This document shows positions 15,507 through 24,531 of a DNA stretch of 53,482 nt, in pieces. The notes beneath the pieces are model-generated. The model had not been told where the DNA came from. It made no database searches and saw only the letters and a program-made list of their open reading frames with translations. The stretch is taken from the NCBI RefSeq assembly GCF_006438825.1, contig NZ_RCZP01000036.1, positions 300 to 53,781 of the forward strand, given 5' to 3'. Positions within the stretch are counted from its first letter, which is position 1. Every line of letters begins with the position of its first letter. Origin of the DNA: Muricoccus nepalensis. GTDB lineage: Bacteria > Pseudomonadota > Alphaproteobacteria > Acetobacterales > Acetobacteraceae. Position numbers and translations under genes: made by a program.

Positions 15507-17483
15507 CTAACCTGTTCGCGGGACCCCGCCGGCCCGCCGGCGCCCTGCCTCCACCCGCCGGCCGCCGCCCCAGAGCGCGGCGGGGCGCCCGACCGGCGGC
15601 CGCCACTCGCCCCGCTTGCGCGCCGCCCAGCCGTAGCGGTGGTCTCCCTCCAGCAGATGAAGGTGGTCCCGCAACCGGTTCCGGCCGAGCCATTCCAGGG
15701 CCGCCTCCAGCTCCGCCAGCCCCATCTCCGCCCGCGGCTTGCCGCCGAGCGCGCGCTTGAGCGCCGCGTTGTAGGCGTGGAACAGCCCGGCGCCGCGAGG
15801 GGCCACGGGAACAGGGGCGACCGAGACCCCCTTCCCGCCCTCCTGCGCGTCCTCCACCGCCTGCCCCGCCACCAGTTCCGCCAGCCGCTGGCGCAGCCGC
15901 CGCTCGGCGACGGAGGGCGGCTCCAGCAGCTCGCCCTGCGGGTCCGGCTCGCGCGCGGCGGCGAGGCCGGCGGCGAGGTCCGGGCCGGGCTGCAGCGTGC
16001 TCAGCCGCAGCGCCAGCGCGTTGCTCTCCAGGGGCACGATCCCGTGCCGCTCCCGCGCCTCCGCCATCTCCTCCTCCAGCCACCCGGGAAGGGCCAGCCG
16101 CGCCTGGCGGGGCGGATGGGGCGGCTTCGCCCGCGTGCCCTGCTCGCGCTCCATCCGCCAGCGAAAGCGCGCGAAGAGGGGGTCGTCCGGGTGGTAGACC
16201 AGTGCGCGCTGTCGATCGTAGGGCCCGGCGTTCGGGTCCACCCGCGTCGCCCGCGCCACCATCTGCTCGAGCCAAGGGCGCGAGCGCACATGCGTCAGCG
16301 CCGCCACCACCGCCACCTCCGGCGCGTCCAGCCCCTCATAGGCCATGGCGACCGTGACGAGCACGGAGGGCTCCGCCGTCAGGCGGAAGGCGGCCAGCGT
16401 CTCGTGCGCGCCCTTCTCGTCGGACACGGCGAGCGCCATGCTGCCCGCCTGGGACGCCGGCACCCAGCCGCGGAGGATGTCGAGGTAGCGCCGCGCCTGC
16501 ACCTGGTCCGGCGCCACCACCAGCAGCTTGCCCAGGCCCCGCGTGGCGCCGGGGCCGAGCAGCCCCCGCCGCTCCGCCCGCAGCCGCCGTGCCGCCTCGA
16601 AGGACCGGCGCAGCAGGGCGCCCGCGAAGCCCGTGCGGAGCGCGGTGAAGAGCGCGGGCCGCGTGGACTCGTTCGGCGCCACCGCGCGCAGCCGGTGCGG
16701 GCCGAGGCGCGGCCGCTCCCCGCCGCCCTCGGGCTCGGGGCCGAGCCAGGCGGATTCCCCGTCCAGCGCGCCGAAGGCCACCGGCAGCACCGCGCGCTCG
16801 GCCAGCGCCCGCGCGCGGCTGTAGCCCACCACCGCCCAGCCCGGTGCCGCGAGGTCCACCTCCTGCCGCCCGCCCCCGCCGCCGCTCGTGCGGTAGGGCA
16901 GCCAGAGGATGCGCCGCCCGTCCGCCCGCTCCAGCGTGCCGGACAGCAGCAGGCGCGCGCCCGCGCAGGCCAGCAGCGGCTCGATCGCGGCCGACCAGGC
17001 GGCGGAGGCCTCGCCCTGCGGGTCCCCCCCGCCCGCCCCGTCCCCCTGGCCGAGCGCCGGCAGGTGGTGAACCTCGTCCACCACGATGAGGTAGCGGTGC
17101 GCCCGGAAGGCCGCGAGGTGAAGGTCCGGCGCCGCCGCGATGCCCTGGTAGGTCGTGACGTAGCCCGCGAGCCCCCGGCAGGGATCGCCCGGCAGGTTCT
17201 CCGCCGCGCGCACGGAGAGATCGTGCCCGAGCGCCGCGCGCCAGGCGGGGTCGGCGAAAGCCTCCTCGGCCTGCAGGCGCAGGCTGTCCCGCGGCACCAC
17301 CCAGCAGACCCGCTCGCAGAGCCCCGCCGCGATCAGCGCCCGCGCGGCGATAACCGGCAGGAGCGACTTGCCGCCCCCCGGCGTCACCGCCGCCAGGATG
17401 TCCCGCACCGCGCCGGCCTCCCCGGATGCTATCGCCGCGACGATGGTGGCGACCTCGCGCTGGTGGCTGCGAAGGGGGCGCAT
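15507..17483 (-). CDS. SF2 DEAD/DEAH-like helicase
   Basis: A 658-residue protein with superfamily 2 helicase motifs: SHQREV near the N-terminus, Walker A TPGGGKS at 34-40, a DEVH box at 136-139, LLLSGTLER (motif III-like) and a C-terminal domain with AYEGLDAPEV and QMVARATRVD (motif V/VI). The tail beyond about residue 480 is a family-specific extension with no recognised domain. The ATG at 17483 is preferred over a TTG two codons upstream. No nuclease or methyltransferase partner is adjacent, so a restriction or defence role cannot be claimed; repair or RNA processing are alternatives. Confidence 0.8.
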   Translation of the reverse strand: MRPLRSHQREVATIVAAIASGEAGAVRDILAAVTPGGGKSLLPVIAARALIAAGLCERVCWVVPRDSLRLQAEEAFADPAWRAALGHDLSVRAAENLPGDPCRGLAGYVTTYQGIAAAPDLHLAAFRAHRYLIVVDEVHHLPALGQGDGAGGGDPQGEASAAWSAAIEPLLACAGARLLLSGTLERADGRRILWLPYRTSGGGGGRQEVDLAAPGWAVVGYSRARALAERAVLPVAFGALDGESAWLGPEPEGGGERPRLGPHRLRAVAPNESTRPALFTALRTGFAGALLRRSFEAARRLRAERRGLLGPGATRGLGKLLVVAPDQVQARRYLDILRGWVPASQAGSMALAVSDEKGAHETLAAFRLTAEPSVLVTVAMAYEGLDAPEVAVVAALTHVRSRPWLEQMVARATRVDPNAGPYDRQRALVYHPDDPLFARFRWRMEREQGTRAKPPHPPRQARLALPGWLEEEMAEARERHGIVPLESNALALRLSTLQPGPDLAAGLAAAREPDPQGELLEPPSVAERRLRQRLAELVAGQAVEDAQEGGKGVSVAPVPVAPRGAGLFHAYNAALKRALGGKPRAEMGLAELEAALEWLGRNRLRDHLHLLEGDHRYGWAARKRGEWRPPVGRPAALWGGGRRVEAGRRRAGGVPRTG

Positions 17484-17571
17484 GGGCAAGCGGCGGGGTT
17501 CCTCGGCGGAAGAAGACGCCGCAAGACCCTGATTCGGGTCGAAGTCTTTGTCGAGAAAAGATCGCTAAATT

Positions 17572-17583
17572 AGTTGATCAACT
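17572..17583. promoter_or_regulatory. Palindrome, candidate MarR operator
   Basis: AGTTGATCAACT is a perfect 12-bp palindrome in a locally AT-rich stretch between the divergent helicase and MarR genes, 139 bases before the MarR start. MarR proteins commonly bind palindromes of this size, so autoregulation is likely. Confidence 0.55.
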
Positions 17584-17721
17584 CATCAGATTTTTGGGCA
17601 GGCGGTCCCGCGACCGTCGCGCGCCCCTCGCCCCGGGATCGTTTCCGCCCGTGCTTCGCCGATCCAGGCGTTCCGTCCGCGCCGCTTCCGCGCGCGCAAG
17701 CCCTCCTGTAAGCCCGGCCGC

Positions 17722-18219
17722 ATGACAGCGGACCCGAACAGCCTCCCCGCCCCGGCGGCGAGCCCCGCCCGGCGCGGCGCGGCGGAGGCGTCGGGCGTCG
17801 ACATCGCGCCGCTCGCCGGCCATATCGGCTTTCTCCTGCGCCTCGCGCAGCAGCGCATCTTCGACGAGTTCCACCGCCGCTTCGGCGCCCTCGGCCTCAC
17901 GCCCGGGCGCTACGCCGTGCTGGCGGTCCTCGCCGCAAACCCGGACATCCGCCAGGTCGCCATTGCCAACGCGCTGCAGATCAAGCCGCCCAACATGGCC
18001 GTGCTGGTCGCGGCGATGGAGGCGGACGGCCTCCTGCAGCGGCGGCTCGACGCCAGCAACCGGCGGGCGAACATGCTGCGCCTGACCGAGAAGGGCGCCG
18101 CCCTCTACGCCGGCGTCGCCGGCGAGATCCGCGCGATGGAGGAGGAGTTCGCCGCCCGCTTCTTCCCGGACGGGCGGGACTCCCTCGTCGCCGCCCTCAG
18201 CCGCATCCTCGACGCCTGA
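17722..18219 (+). CDS. MarR-family transcriptional regulator
   Basis: A 165-residue regulator with a roughly 25-residue disordered N-terminus, then the MarR winged helix (LTPGRYAVLAVLAANPDIRQ, IKPPNMAVLVAAMEADGLL, NRRANMLRLTEKG) and a C-terminal dimerisation helix. Lying directly upstream of CoA-ligase and crotonase genes, it resembles the CouR/FerR type that derepresses on binding an aromatic acyl-CoA; that ligand is inferred. Palindromes upstream of it (17572-17583) and upstream of the crotonase gene (18276-18290) are candidate binding sites. Confidence 0.9.
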   Translation: MTADPNSLPAPAASPARRGAAEASGVDIAPLAGHIGFLLRLAQQRIFDEFHRRFGALGLTPGRYAVLAVLAANPDIRQVAIANALQIKPPNMAVLVAAMEADGLLQRRLDASNRRANMLRLTEKGAALYAGVAGEIRAMEEEFAARFFPDGRDSLVAALSRILDA

Positions 18220-18275
18220 GCCGGCGGCCGGGCGCGCCGCGCATTCCGCTTGCCTTCGCCCGCCGCGGCCGTATT

Positions 18276-18290
18276 GTTATGGTTAATAAC
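18276..18290. promoter_or_regulatory. Inverted repeat upstream of the crotonase operon
   Basis: GTTAT-GGTTA-ATAAC lies 18 bases before the crotonase ATG in a short AT-rich island, and another ATAAC follows at once. It is a plausible MarR-type operator overlapping the promoter of the CoA-dependent module. It differs in sequence from the palindrome at 17572-17583. Confidence 0.45.
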
Positions 18291-18307
18291 ATAACGGGTC
18301 CGGGAAG

Positions 18308-19138
18308 ATGATGGGAACGTCCGACGCCGCCGATGCGTCCGCCGCGCGCCCGGGCGACGAGGCCGGGGCGCTCGTCACCTACGAGCTGCGCGGCGCCGTC
18401 GCCTGGATCGCGCTCAACCGCCCCTCCAAGCGCAACGCCATCAACGACCGCCTGCTGGACGCGCTCGGCGCCGCGATCGCCCGCGCGGCCGGCGAGGCCC
18501 GCGCCGTGGTCCTGCACGGGAACGGCCCCTGCTTCTCCGCCGGCCTCGACCTCGCCGAGCACCGCGCGCGCTCGGCCGAGGAGGTGTTCCACCATTCCCG
18601 CGGCTGGCACGCGACCTTCGCCGCCGTCCGCCGCGGTCGCATCCCCGTGGTCGCCGCCCTGCACGGCGCGACGGTCGGCGGCGGCCTGGAGCTCGCGGCC
18701 GCCTGCCACCTCCGCGTTGCCGACAGCACGGCCTTCTTCGCCCTGCCGGAGGGCCAGCGCGGCATCTATGTCGGCGGCGGCGCCTCGGTCCATGTCGCCC
18801 GCCTGCTGGGCGCCTCCCGCATGGCGGACATGATGCTCACCGGCCGCGTCCTCGACGCCGACGCCGCCGAGCGCGGGGGACTGGCCAACTACGTCGTCCC
18901 CGCCGGGGAGGCGCCGGCGAAGGCCGGGGAGTTGGCGGAGCGGATGGCCGGCATGGCCCCGCTGACCGTGCTCGGCGTGCTGCACGCGCTCCCGCGCATC
19001 CAGGACATGAGCGAGGAGGACGGCCTCTTCGTCGAGAGCCTCGTCGCCGCCCTCGCCCAGACCGGGCCGGAGGCCGCGGCGCGCCTCGCGGACTTCGTGG
19101 AGAAGCGCGGCGCCAAGGTGGCCGGCCCCGGCGCCTGA
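18308..19138 (+). CDS. Crotonase / enoyl-CoA hydratase family
   Basis: A 276-residue crotonase-fold protein. It has the oxyanion-hole segments CFSAGLDLAEH and HGATVGGGLELAAAC, and both family glutamates are present (in GLELA and in ALPEGQRG). It should hydrate an enoyl-CoA, most likely a hydroxycinnamoyl-CoA made by the downstream ligase; whether it also cleaves it to an aldehyde, as HCHL/Ech does, cannot be decided. Two tandem ATGs occur (18308 and 18311). The GGGAAG just upstream fits the second slightly better. Confidence 0.87.
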   Translation: MMGTSDAADASAARPGDEAGALVTYELRGAVAWIALNRPSKRNAINDRLLDALGAAIARAAGEARAVVLHGNGPCFSAGLDLAEHRARSAEEVFHHSRGWHATFAAVRRGRIPVVAALHGATVGGGLELAAACHLRVADSTAFFALPEGQRGIYVGGGASVHVARLLGASRMADMMLTGRVLDADAAERGGLANYVVPAGEAPAKAGELAERMAGMAPLTVLGVLHALPRIQDMSEEDGLFVESLVAALAQTGPEAAARLADFVEKRGAKVAGPGA

Positions 19139-19215
19139 GCGAGCCGCGGCGCGACAGCTAACGGAAGAAGCCGCGCGGCACCCGCCGCGACGGCTGCGCG
19201 AGGGAGGGCCGCACC

Positions 19216-21075
19216 ATGGGCGAGAGCGTCGCCGCCAGCGCCGGGCCGGAGGGGCCAGGAACGGGACCGGTCACGGGGCCGGAGACCGGCTGGATCCCCG
19301 ATTTCCACGTCTTCTCCGAGCCCCGCGTCCTCGTGGAGAGCGACCCCGATGGCGGCTGGCTCGTCCGCTCCGGCACGCCGCTGCCGGCCTATGTCCCGCT
19401 GCTCACCCGCCACGTCTTCGCCTGGGCGGAGCGCGCGCCCGACCGGCCCTTCCTGCGGCAGCGCGGGGGGGGCGGCGCCTGGCGCGGCGTGACCTATGGG
19501 GAGGCCGCCGAGAGCCTCCGCCGCATCGGCGCCGCCCTCCTCGCCATGGGCCTCGGCCCCGAGCGCCCGGTCGCCGTGCTCTCGGGCAACACGGTGGAGC
19601 ACGCGCTGATCGGCCTCGCCGCCCAGGCCGTGGGCGTGCCCTACGCCGCGGTCTCGCCCGCCTATTCCCTCGCCGACACCTCCCTGGGCAAGCTGCGGCA
19701 CGTCCTCGCCAAGCTGACGCCCGGCCTCCTCCACGTCGACCGGGCCGCCCCCTTCGCCGCGGCCCTCGCGCTCGATGAGGCAAGCGGCGCCGCGGTCTTC
19801 GCGACCGACCCCGCCGGGGTGGAGCGCGCCCGCCCCTTCGCCGACCTCCTCGCCGCGCCCGCCGGGGCCGCGACCGAGGCGGCGATGGGGGGCGTGGACC
19901 CCGACGCGCCCGCGAAGATCCTCTTCACCTCCGGCTCGACCGGCATGCCCAAGGGGGTGGTCGCCACCCACCGCATGATGGCCGCGGCCCAGGAGCAGGT
20001 GGCGGAGGCCTGGCCCTTCCTCCGCCACGAGCCCCCGGTGCTGCTCGACTGGCTGCCCTGGAACCACGTCTTCGGCAGCAGCAAGAACCTGAACATGATC
20101 CTCCGCCACGGCGGCACGATGTGGATCGACGACGGCCGCCCGGTCCCCGGCGGCTTCGAGCGCACGCTCGAGAACCTGCGGGAGGTCTCGCCGACGATCA
20201 GCTTCAACGTGCCCAAGGGCTACGAGCTGCTGATCCCCCGCCTCGAGGAGGACGCCTCCCTCGCCCACGCCTTCTTCGCGCGCCTTCGGATCATGTTCTA
20301 CGCGGGCGCCGCCCTCGCCCCCCCGCTCTGGCGCCGCCTGGAGGCGCTGGCCGCGGCGCACGGGCCGAAGGACGGCGTGCACATGGTCTCCTCCTGGGGG
20401 CTGACGGAGACGGCGCCCTCCATCTCCATGGTCCACGCGGCCCGCGCCGCGGTCGGCTGCGTCGGCACGCCGCTTCCGGCTGTCGAGATCCGCCTCCTGC
20501 CCGACGGCGACAAGCTCGAGGCGCGGGTGCGCGGCCCGAACGTCACCCCCGGCTACTGGCGCGACCCCGAGGCCACCGCCGCCGCCTTCGACGAGCGCGG
20601 CTTCTTCCGCACGGGCGACGCGCTGCGCTGGGTGGACCCCGCGAACCCCGCCGCCGGCTTCATCTTCGACGGCCGGCTCACGGAGGACTTCAAGCTCTCC
20701 ACGGGCACGCGGGTGAACGCGGGCGCGATCAAGATCCGCGCGCTCTCGGCCCTGGCCCCCTGGGTGCGCGACCTGCTGGTGGTCGGCGAGAACCGGGAGG
20801 AGATCGGCCTCCTCCTCGTGCCGCACCACCACGGTCTCGCGGAGCTCGACACCCCCGCGCTCGCGGAGGGGGTCGCGGCGGCGCTGCGACCCCTGAACGA
20901 GGGCGCCCCCTCCTCCCGCCGCATCGCCCGCGCGCTGTTCCTGCGCGAGCCGCCCTCCCTCGCGGCCGGGGAGATCACGGACAAGGGCTCGCTCAACCTC
21001 CGCGCCATCCTCCGCCGCCGCCCGGAGGCGATGGAGCGGCTCTTCGCCGACGACCCCGAGGTCATCCGCCCGTGA
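19216..21075 (+). CDS. Feruloyl-CoA synthetase-like acyl-CoA ligase
   Basis: A 619-residue AMP-binding enzyme. The P-loop FTSGSTGMPKGV lies near residue 240, followed by LDWLPWNHVFGS, a sequence characteristic of feruloyl-CoA synthetases, then SSWGLTETAP, YWRDPEAT and the hinge around GRLTEDFKLSTG. AGGGAGGG precedes the ATG. It would activate ferulate or a related aromatic acid with ATP and CoA. The N-terminal 25 residues are Gly/Pro-rich and disordered. It is followed 16 bases later by an acyl-CoA dehydrogenase gene. Confidence 0.87.
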   Translation: MGESVAASAGPEGPGTGPVTGPETGWIPDFHVFSEPRVLVESDPDGGWLVRSGTPLPAYVPLLTRHVFAWAERAPDRPFLRQRGGGGAWRGVTYGEAAESLRRIGAALLAMGLGPERPVAVLSGNTVEHALIGLAAQAVGVPYAAVSPAYSLADTSLGKLRHVLAKLTPGLLHVDRAAPFAAALALDEASGAAVFATDPAGVERARPFADLLAAPAGAATEAAMGGVDPDAPAKILFTSGSTGMPKGVVATHRMMAAAQEQVAEAWPFLRHEPPVLLDWLPWNHVFGSSKNLNMILRHGGTMWIDDGRPVPGGFERTLENLREVSPTISFNVPKGYELLIPRLEEDASLAHAFFARLRIMFYAGAALAPPLWRRLEALAAAHGPKDGVHMVSSWGLTETAPSISMVHAARAAVGCVGTPLPAVEIRLLPDGDKLEARVRGPNVTPGYWRDPEATAAAFDERGFFRTGDALRWVDPANPAAGFIFDGRLTEDFKLSTGTRVNAGAIKIRALSALAPWVRDLLVVGENREEIGLLLVPHHHGLAELDTPALAEGVAAALRPLNEGAPSSRRIARALFLREPPSLAAGEITDKGSLNLRAILRRRPEAMERLFADDPEVIRP

Positions 21076-21091
21076 CGGCACGCGCCTGAGC

Positions 21092-22711
21092 ATGGACGCG
21101 TCCGCGACCCTCGCCCTCCTGCTCGCCGCGGTGATCGACGGCGCAGAGGCGCGCCCCGACGCCGAGGCCACCGCCGCCATCCTCGAGGGCGCGGCCCGCT
21201 TCGCCGCCGAGCGCCTGGCCCCCCTCGCCCCCGTGTCGGACCGCGAGGGCTGCGCGCTCGCCGGGGGCCGCGTCCGCACCGCGCCCGGGCACGCCGAGGC
21301 CTGGCGCGACTTCGCGGCGGAGGGCTGGGCCGGGCTGACCGCGCCGGCGGAGGCCGGCGGCAGCGCGCTCCCCCTCGCGCTCGCCAGCGCGGTGCAGGAG
21401 CTGACGGACGCGGCGCACCCCGCCTTCGGCATGCTCGCCATCAACGCCCGCTGCGCCATCCGCCTGCTGGAGCGCCACGGGCCGGAGGCGGTCCGCGCCG
21501 CCTGGCTGCCGCGCCTCGCCGACGGAAGCTGGGCGGCCACGATCGCCATCTCCGAGCCCGGCGCCGGCTCCGATGTCGGCCGCCTCCGCACCCGCGCCGA
21601 GAGGGGGGCGGACGGCACCTGGCGCGTCACCGGCGAGAAGTGCTGGATCTCCTTCGGCGACCACGACCTCGCGGCGCGGATCGGCCACTTCGTCCTCGCC
21701 CGCCCCCGCGGCGCGCCGCCCGGCACGCGCGGCCTTTCCCTCTTCCTGGTCCCCTCCAACCGGGAGGACGGCGCCCGCAACGGCGTGGCGGCCCTGCGCC
21801 TCGAGGAGAAGCTCGGCCTGCACGGCTCCCCCACCTGCACCCTCGCCTTCGAGGACGCCGAGGCGATCCTCATCGGCGAGGTGGGGCGCGGCCTGCCCAC
21901 CCTCTTCGCCATGATCACCGCCATGCGCCTCGGCGTCGCCGTGCAGGGCGCGGCCGTGGCCGGGGCCGCGGCCGGCCTCGCGGAGGGCTACGCCCGCGAG
22001 CGCCTCCAGGGCGGCGACCCCGCCGCGACGCCCGTCCCCATTGCCGCCCACGCCGAGGTGCGCCGCCTCCTCCTCGCCGCCCGCGCCGCCACCGAGGCCG
22101 TGCGCCTCATCGCGCTCCAGGCCGCGGCCTGGGTGGACGCGGGCGATGCCGGGGACGCGGCCGCCGCCGCGCGCGCCGCCCTCCTCCTGCCCGTCGCCAA
22201 GACCCTCGGCGCCGAAGCCGGCTTCGACAACGCCCACCGCGCCATCCAGGTCCTCGGCGGCGCCGGCTACGTGCGCGACTGGCCGGCGGAGCGGATGCTG
22301 CGCGACGCCCGCGTCTTCGCCCTCTACGAGGGCACCACGGCGATGCAGGGCCTCGACCTCCTCTTCCGCCGCACCCCGGCCGCCGACGGCGCGGTGCTGC
22401 GCGACACGCTCGCGCAGCTCGCCCCCGCCCCGGACCTCGCCGCCCTCGTGCTCGACACCGCGGCCGCGCTGGCGGAAGCCACGCCCCGCGCGCGGGAGGG
22501 CGCCGCCGTGCCCTTCCTGCGCCTCGTCGGCCTCGCCGCCGCCGACGGGCTGCTGCGCCGCGCCGCCGCCCGCGCCGGGCCGCTCGCGCCCCGCTACGCG
22601 GCCCTCGCCGCCTTCCACGCCGCCGAGGCCGGGTCGCGCGCCGCCCTTCTCGCCGCCCGCTGCCGCCGCGCCGACCTCGACGCGGCCTACGACGCCGCCT
22701 TCGAGCCCTGA
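21092..22711 (+). CDS. Acyl-CoA dehydrogenase
   Basis: A 539-residue flavoprotein of the long acyl-CoA dehydrogenase group. It has the FAD/substrate region ATIAISEPGAGSDVG, the middle-domain TGEKCWISFGDHD and the catalytic-base region LYEGTTAMQG. A roughly 130-residue C-terminal extension resembles larger AidB/FadE-like members. In this operon it could desaturate a saturated phenylpropanoyl-CoA so that it enters the crotonase step. The start context is weak. Confidence 0.88.
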   Translation: MDASATLALLLAAVIDGAEARPDAEATAAILEGAARFAAERLAPLAPVSDREGCALAGGRVRTAPGHAEAWRDFAAEGWAGLTAPAEAGGSALPLALASAVQELTDAAHPAFGMLAINARCAIRLLERHGPEAVRAAWLPRLADGSWAATIAISEPGAGSDVGRLRTRAERGADGTWRVTGEKCWISFGDHDLAARIGHFVLARPRGAPPGTRGLSLFLVPSNREDGARNGVAALRLEEKLGLHGSPTCTLAFEDAEAILIGEVGRGLPTLFAMITAMRLGVAVQGAAVAGAAAGLAEGYARERLQGGDPAATPVPIAAHAEVRRLLLAARAATEAVRLIALQAAAWVDAGDAGDAAAAARAALLLPVAKTLGAEAGFDNAHRAIQVLGGAGYVRDWPAERMLRDARVFALYEGTTAMQGLDLLFRRTPAADGAVLRDTLAQLAPAPDLAALVLDTAAALAEATPRAREGAAVPFLRLVGLAAADGLLRRAAARAGPLAPRYAALAAFHAAEAGSRAALLAARCRRADLDAAYDAAFEP

Positions 22712-22720
22712 GGAGAAACC

Positions 22721-23479
22721 ATGGACCTGCAAGGCATCGCCGCCCTCGTCACCGGCGGCGGCTCCGGCCTCGGCGCCGCGACGGCCGAGGCGCTCGCCGC
22801 GGCCGGCGCCCGCGTCGCCGTCATGGACCGCAACGCCGAGGCCGCGCGCGCCGTGGCCGCGCGCATCGGCGGCACCGCCTGCGCGGGCGACGTGACGCGG
22901 GAGGAGGACGTCGCCGCCGCGCTGGATGCCGCCGGCGCGCTCGGCCCGTTCCGGCTCGTCGTCTCCTGCGCGGGCATCGGCACCGCGAAGCGCCTCGTCG
23001 GCCGCGACGGCCCGCACCCGCTGGAGGGCTTCACCCGCGTCATCGCGGTCAACCTCACCGGCACCTTCAACGTCATGCGCCTCGCCGCCGCCCGCATGGC
23101 CGCGGTGGAGCCCGGGGAGGAGGGCGAGCGCGGGCTGGTGCTGAACACCGCCTCCGTCGCCGCTTATGAGGGCCAGGTCGGGCAGGTCGCCTATTCCGCG
23201 AGCAAGGGCGGCATCGTCGCCATGACGCTCCCCGCCGCGCGGGAGCTCGCGCGCTTTGGCATCCGCGTGAACACCATCGCCCCCGGCCTCATCGAGACGC
23301 CGCTGATGGGCGAGCTGCCGGAGGAGGCGCGCGAGGCCCTGGGCAAGCTCCCCCTCTTTCCCCGCCGCCTCGGCCGCCCCTCGGAATTCGCGGAGCTCGT
23401 CCTCGCCGTCGCCCGCAACCGCCTGCTGAACGGCGAGACCATCCGGCTCGACGGCGCGCTGCGCCTCAGCCCGCAATGA
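22721..23479 (+). CDS. SDR, 3-hydroxyacyl-CoA dehydrogenase type 2-like
   Basis: A 252-residue classical SDR with TGGGSGLG, SCAG and the catalytic YSASKGG. The C-terminus IRLDGALRLSPQ and the EEGERGLVLNTASVAAYEGQ segment are typical of the type 2 (HSD17B10-like) hydroxyacyl-CoA dehydrogenases. GAGGAGA precedes the ATG, 9 bases after the previous stop. It supplies the hydroxyacyl oxidation step of the module. No thiolase gene follows, so the final cleavage enzyme must be elsewhere. Confidence 0.87.
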   Translation: MDLQGIAALVTGGGSGLGAATAEALAAAGARVAVMDRNAEAARAVAARIGGTACAGDVTREEDVAAALDAAGALGPFRLVVSCAGIGTAKRLVGRDGPHPLEGFTRVIAVNLTGTFNVMRLAAARMAAVEPGEEGERGLVLNTASVAAYEGQVGQVAYSASKGGIVAMTLPAARELARFGIRVNTIAPGLIETPLMGELPEEAREALGKLPLFPRRLGRPSEFAELVLAVARNRLLNGETIRLDGALRLSPQ

Positions 23480-24516
23480 GCCGCTTCGTCGCCGACGCGG
23501 TGGAGCGGGCTCAGCTTCCCGTCGCCATCCTCGGCGGCTTCCTCGGCAGCGGGAAGACGACGCTGCTGAACGCCCTTCTCCGCCACCCGGCGATGGCCGG
23601 CACCGCGGTGGCCATCAACGAGTTCGGCGAGGTGCCGATCGACCAGCACCTGGTGGAGGCGGATTCCGGCGCGGGCCCGGACCGCACCGTCACCATGGCG
23701 AACGGCTGCCTCTGCTGCGACCTCTCGGGCGACCTCGAGGGCGCGGTGATGCGCATCTTCGCCCGCCGCGAGTCCGGCGCCCTGCCGCGCTTCGACCGGA
23801 TGCTGGTGGAGCCCTCCGGCCTCGCCGACCCCGCGCCCATTGCCCAGGCCCTGCTGCGCAACCCCGTGCTGTCCCGCGTGCTGCGGCTCGACGCGATCCT
23901 CGCGACCGTCGACGCCGCCTTCGGCGCGGGCCAGCTCGCCCGCCACCCCGAGGCGCGCGCCCAGGTCGCGCTCGCCGACCGGCTGCTGCTGACGAAGACC
24001 GACCTCGCCGACCCCGCGCCGCTGCGCGCCGCGTTGTCGCGCCTGAACCCCCTCGCCCCCGTGGCGGACATCCGCCACGGCGCCGCCGAGCCCGCCGCCC
24101 TCTTCCCCGCCCGCTTCCTCGGCACGCCCGGCGCGCCCCCGCCCGTCGTCGAATGGCTCGACGCCCAGCCGCACGGCCCGGCCCCGGCGCACGACCACGC
24201 GCACGCGCACAGCAAGGGCGCGTGCGCCCTCTCCCTCGTCTCCGACGCGCCGCCGGACTGGGCGGTCTTCGACGCCTGGTTCCGCCGCGTGCGCATCGAG
24301 GGCGGCGAGCGGCTGCTGCGCGCGAAGGGCCTCATCGGCGTGCCCGGCCAGCCCGGCCCGGTCGTCGTGCAGGGGGTGCAGCACGTCCTGCACCCGCCCG
24401 TGGCCCTGCCCGCCTGGCCCGCCGGCGACCGGCGCTCCCGCCTCGTCCTCATCACCGACGGCCTCCCCCACGCGCCGCTCCGCGCGGGCTGGGACGCCCT
24501 CTTCCACGCCGCCTAG
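23476..24516 (+). CDS. COG0523 (CobW/ZNG1-like) metallochaperone GTPase
   Basis: A 346-residue G3E GTPase. It has Walker A GFLGSGKTT at 21-29, the metal-binding CxCC motif in NGCLCCDL (Cys78, Cys80, Cys81), a TKTD base-recognition motif and a His-rich linker (HDHAHAH) before the C-terminal CobW domain. The ATG overlaps the SDR stop (ATGA). COG0523 proteins use GTP hydrolysis to insert zinc or another metal into client enzymes. The client here may be the amidohydrolase encoded next. No zinc-regulated site is recognised upstream. Confidence 0.88.
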   Translation: MSRFVADAVERAQLPVAILGGFLGSGKTTLLNALLRHPAMAGTAVAINEFGEVPIDQHLVEADSGAGPDRTVTMANGCLCCDLSGDLEGAVMRIFARRESGALPRFDRMLVEPSGLADPAPIAQALLRNPVLSRVLRLDAILATVDAAFGAGQLARHPEARAQVALADRLLLTKTDLADPAPLRAALSRLNPLAPVADIRHGAAEPAALFPARFLGTPGAPPPVVEWLDAQPHGPAPAHDHAHAHSKGACALSLVSDAPPDWAVFDAWFRRVRIEGGERLLRAKGLIGVPGQPGPVVVQGVQHVLHPPVALPAWPAGDRRSRLVLITDGLPHAPLRAGWDALFHAA

Positions 24517-24531
24517 AGAGAGGAGCGCCCG

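Noticed and set aside
18889-21924. 1011-codon minus-strand frame opposite the CoA-ligase module
   Set aside because: It runs across several convincing plus-strand genes and has no family motif.
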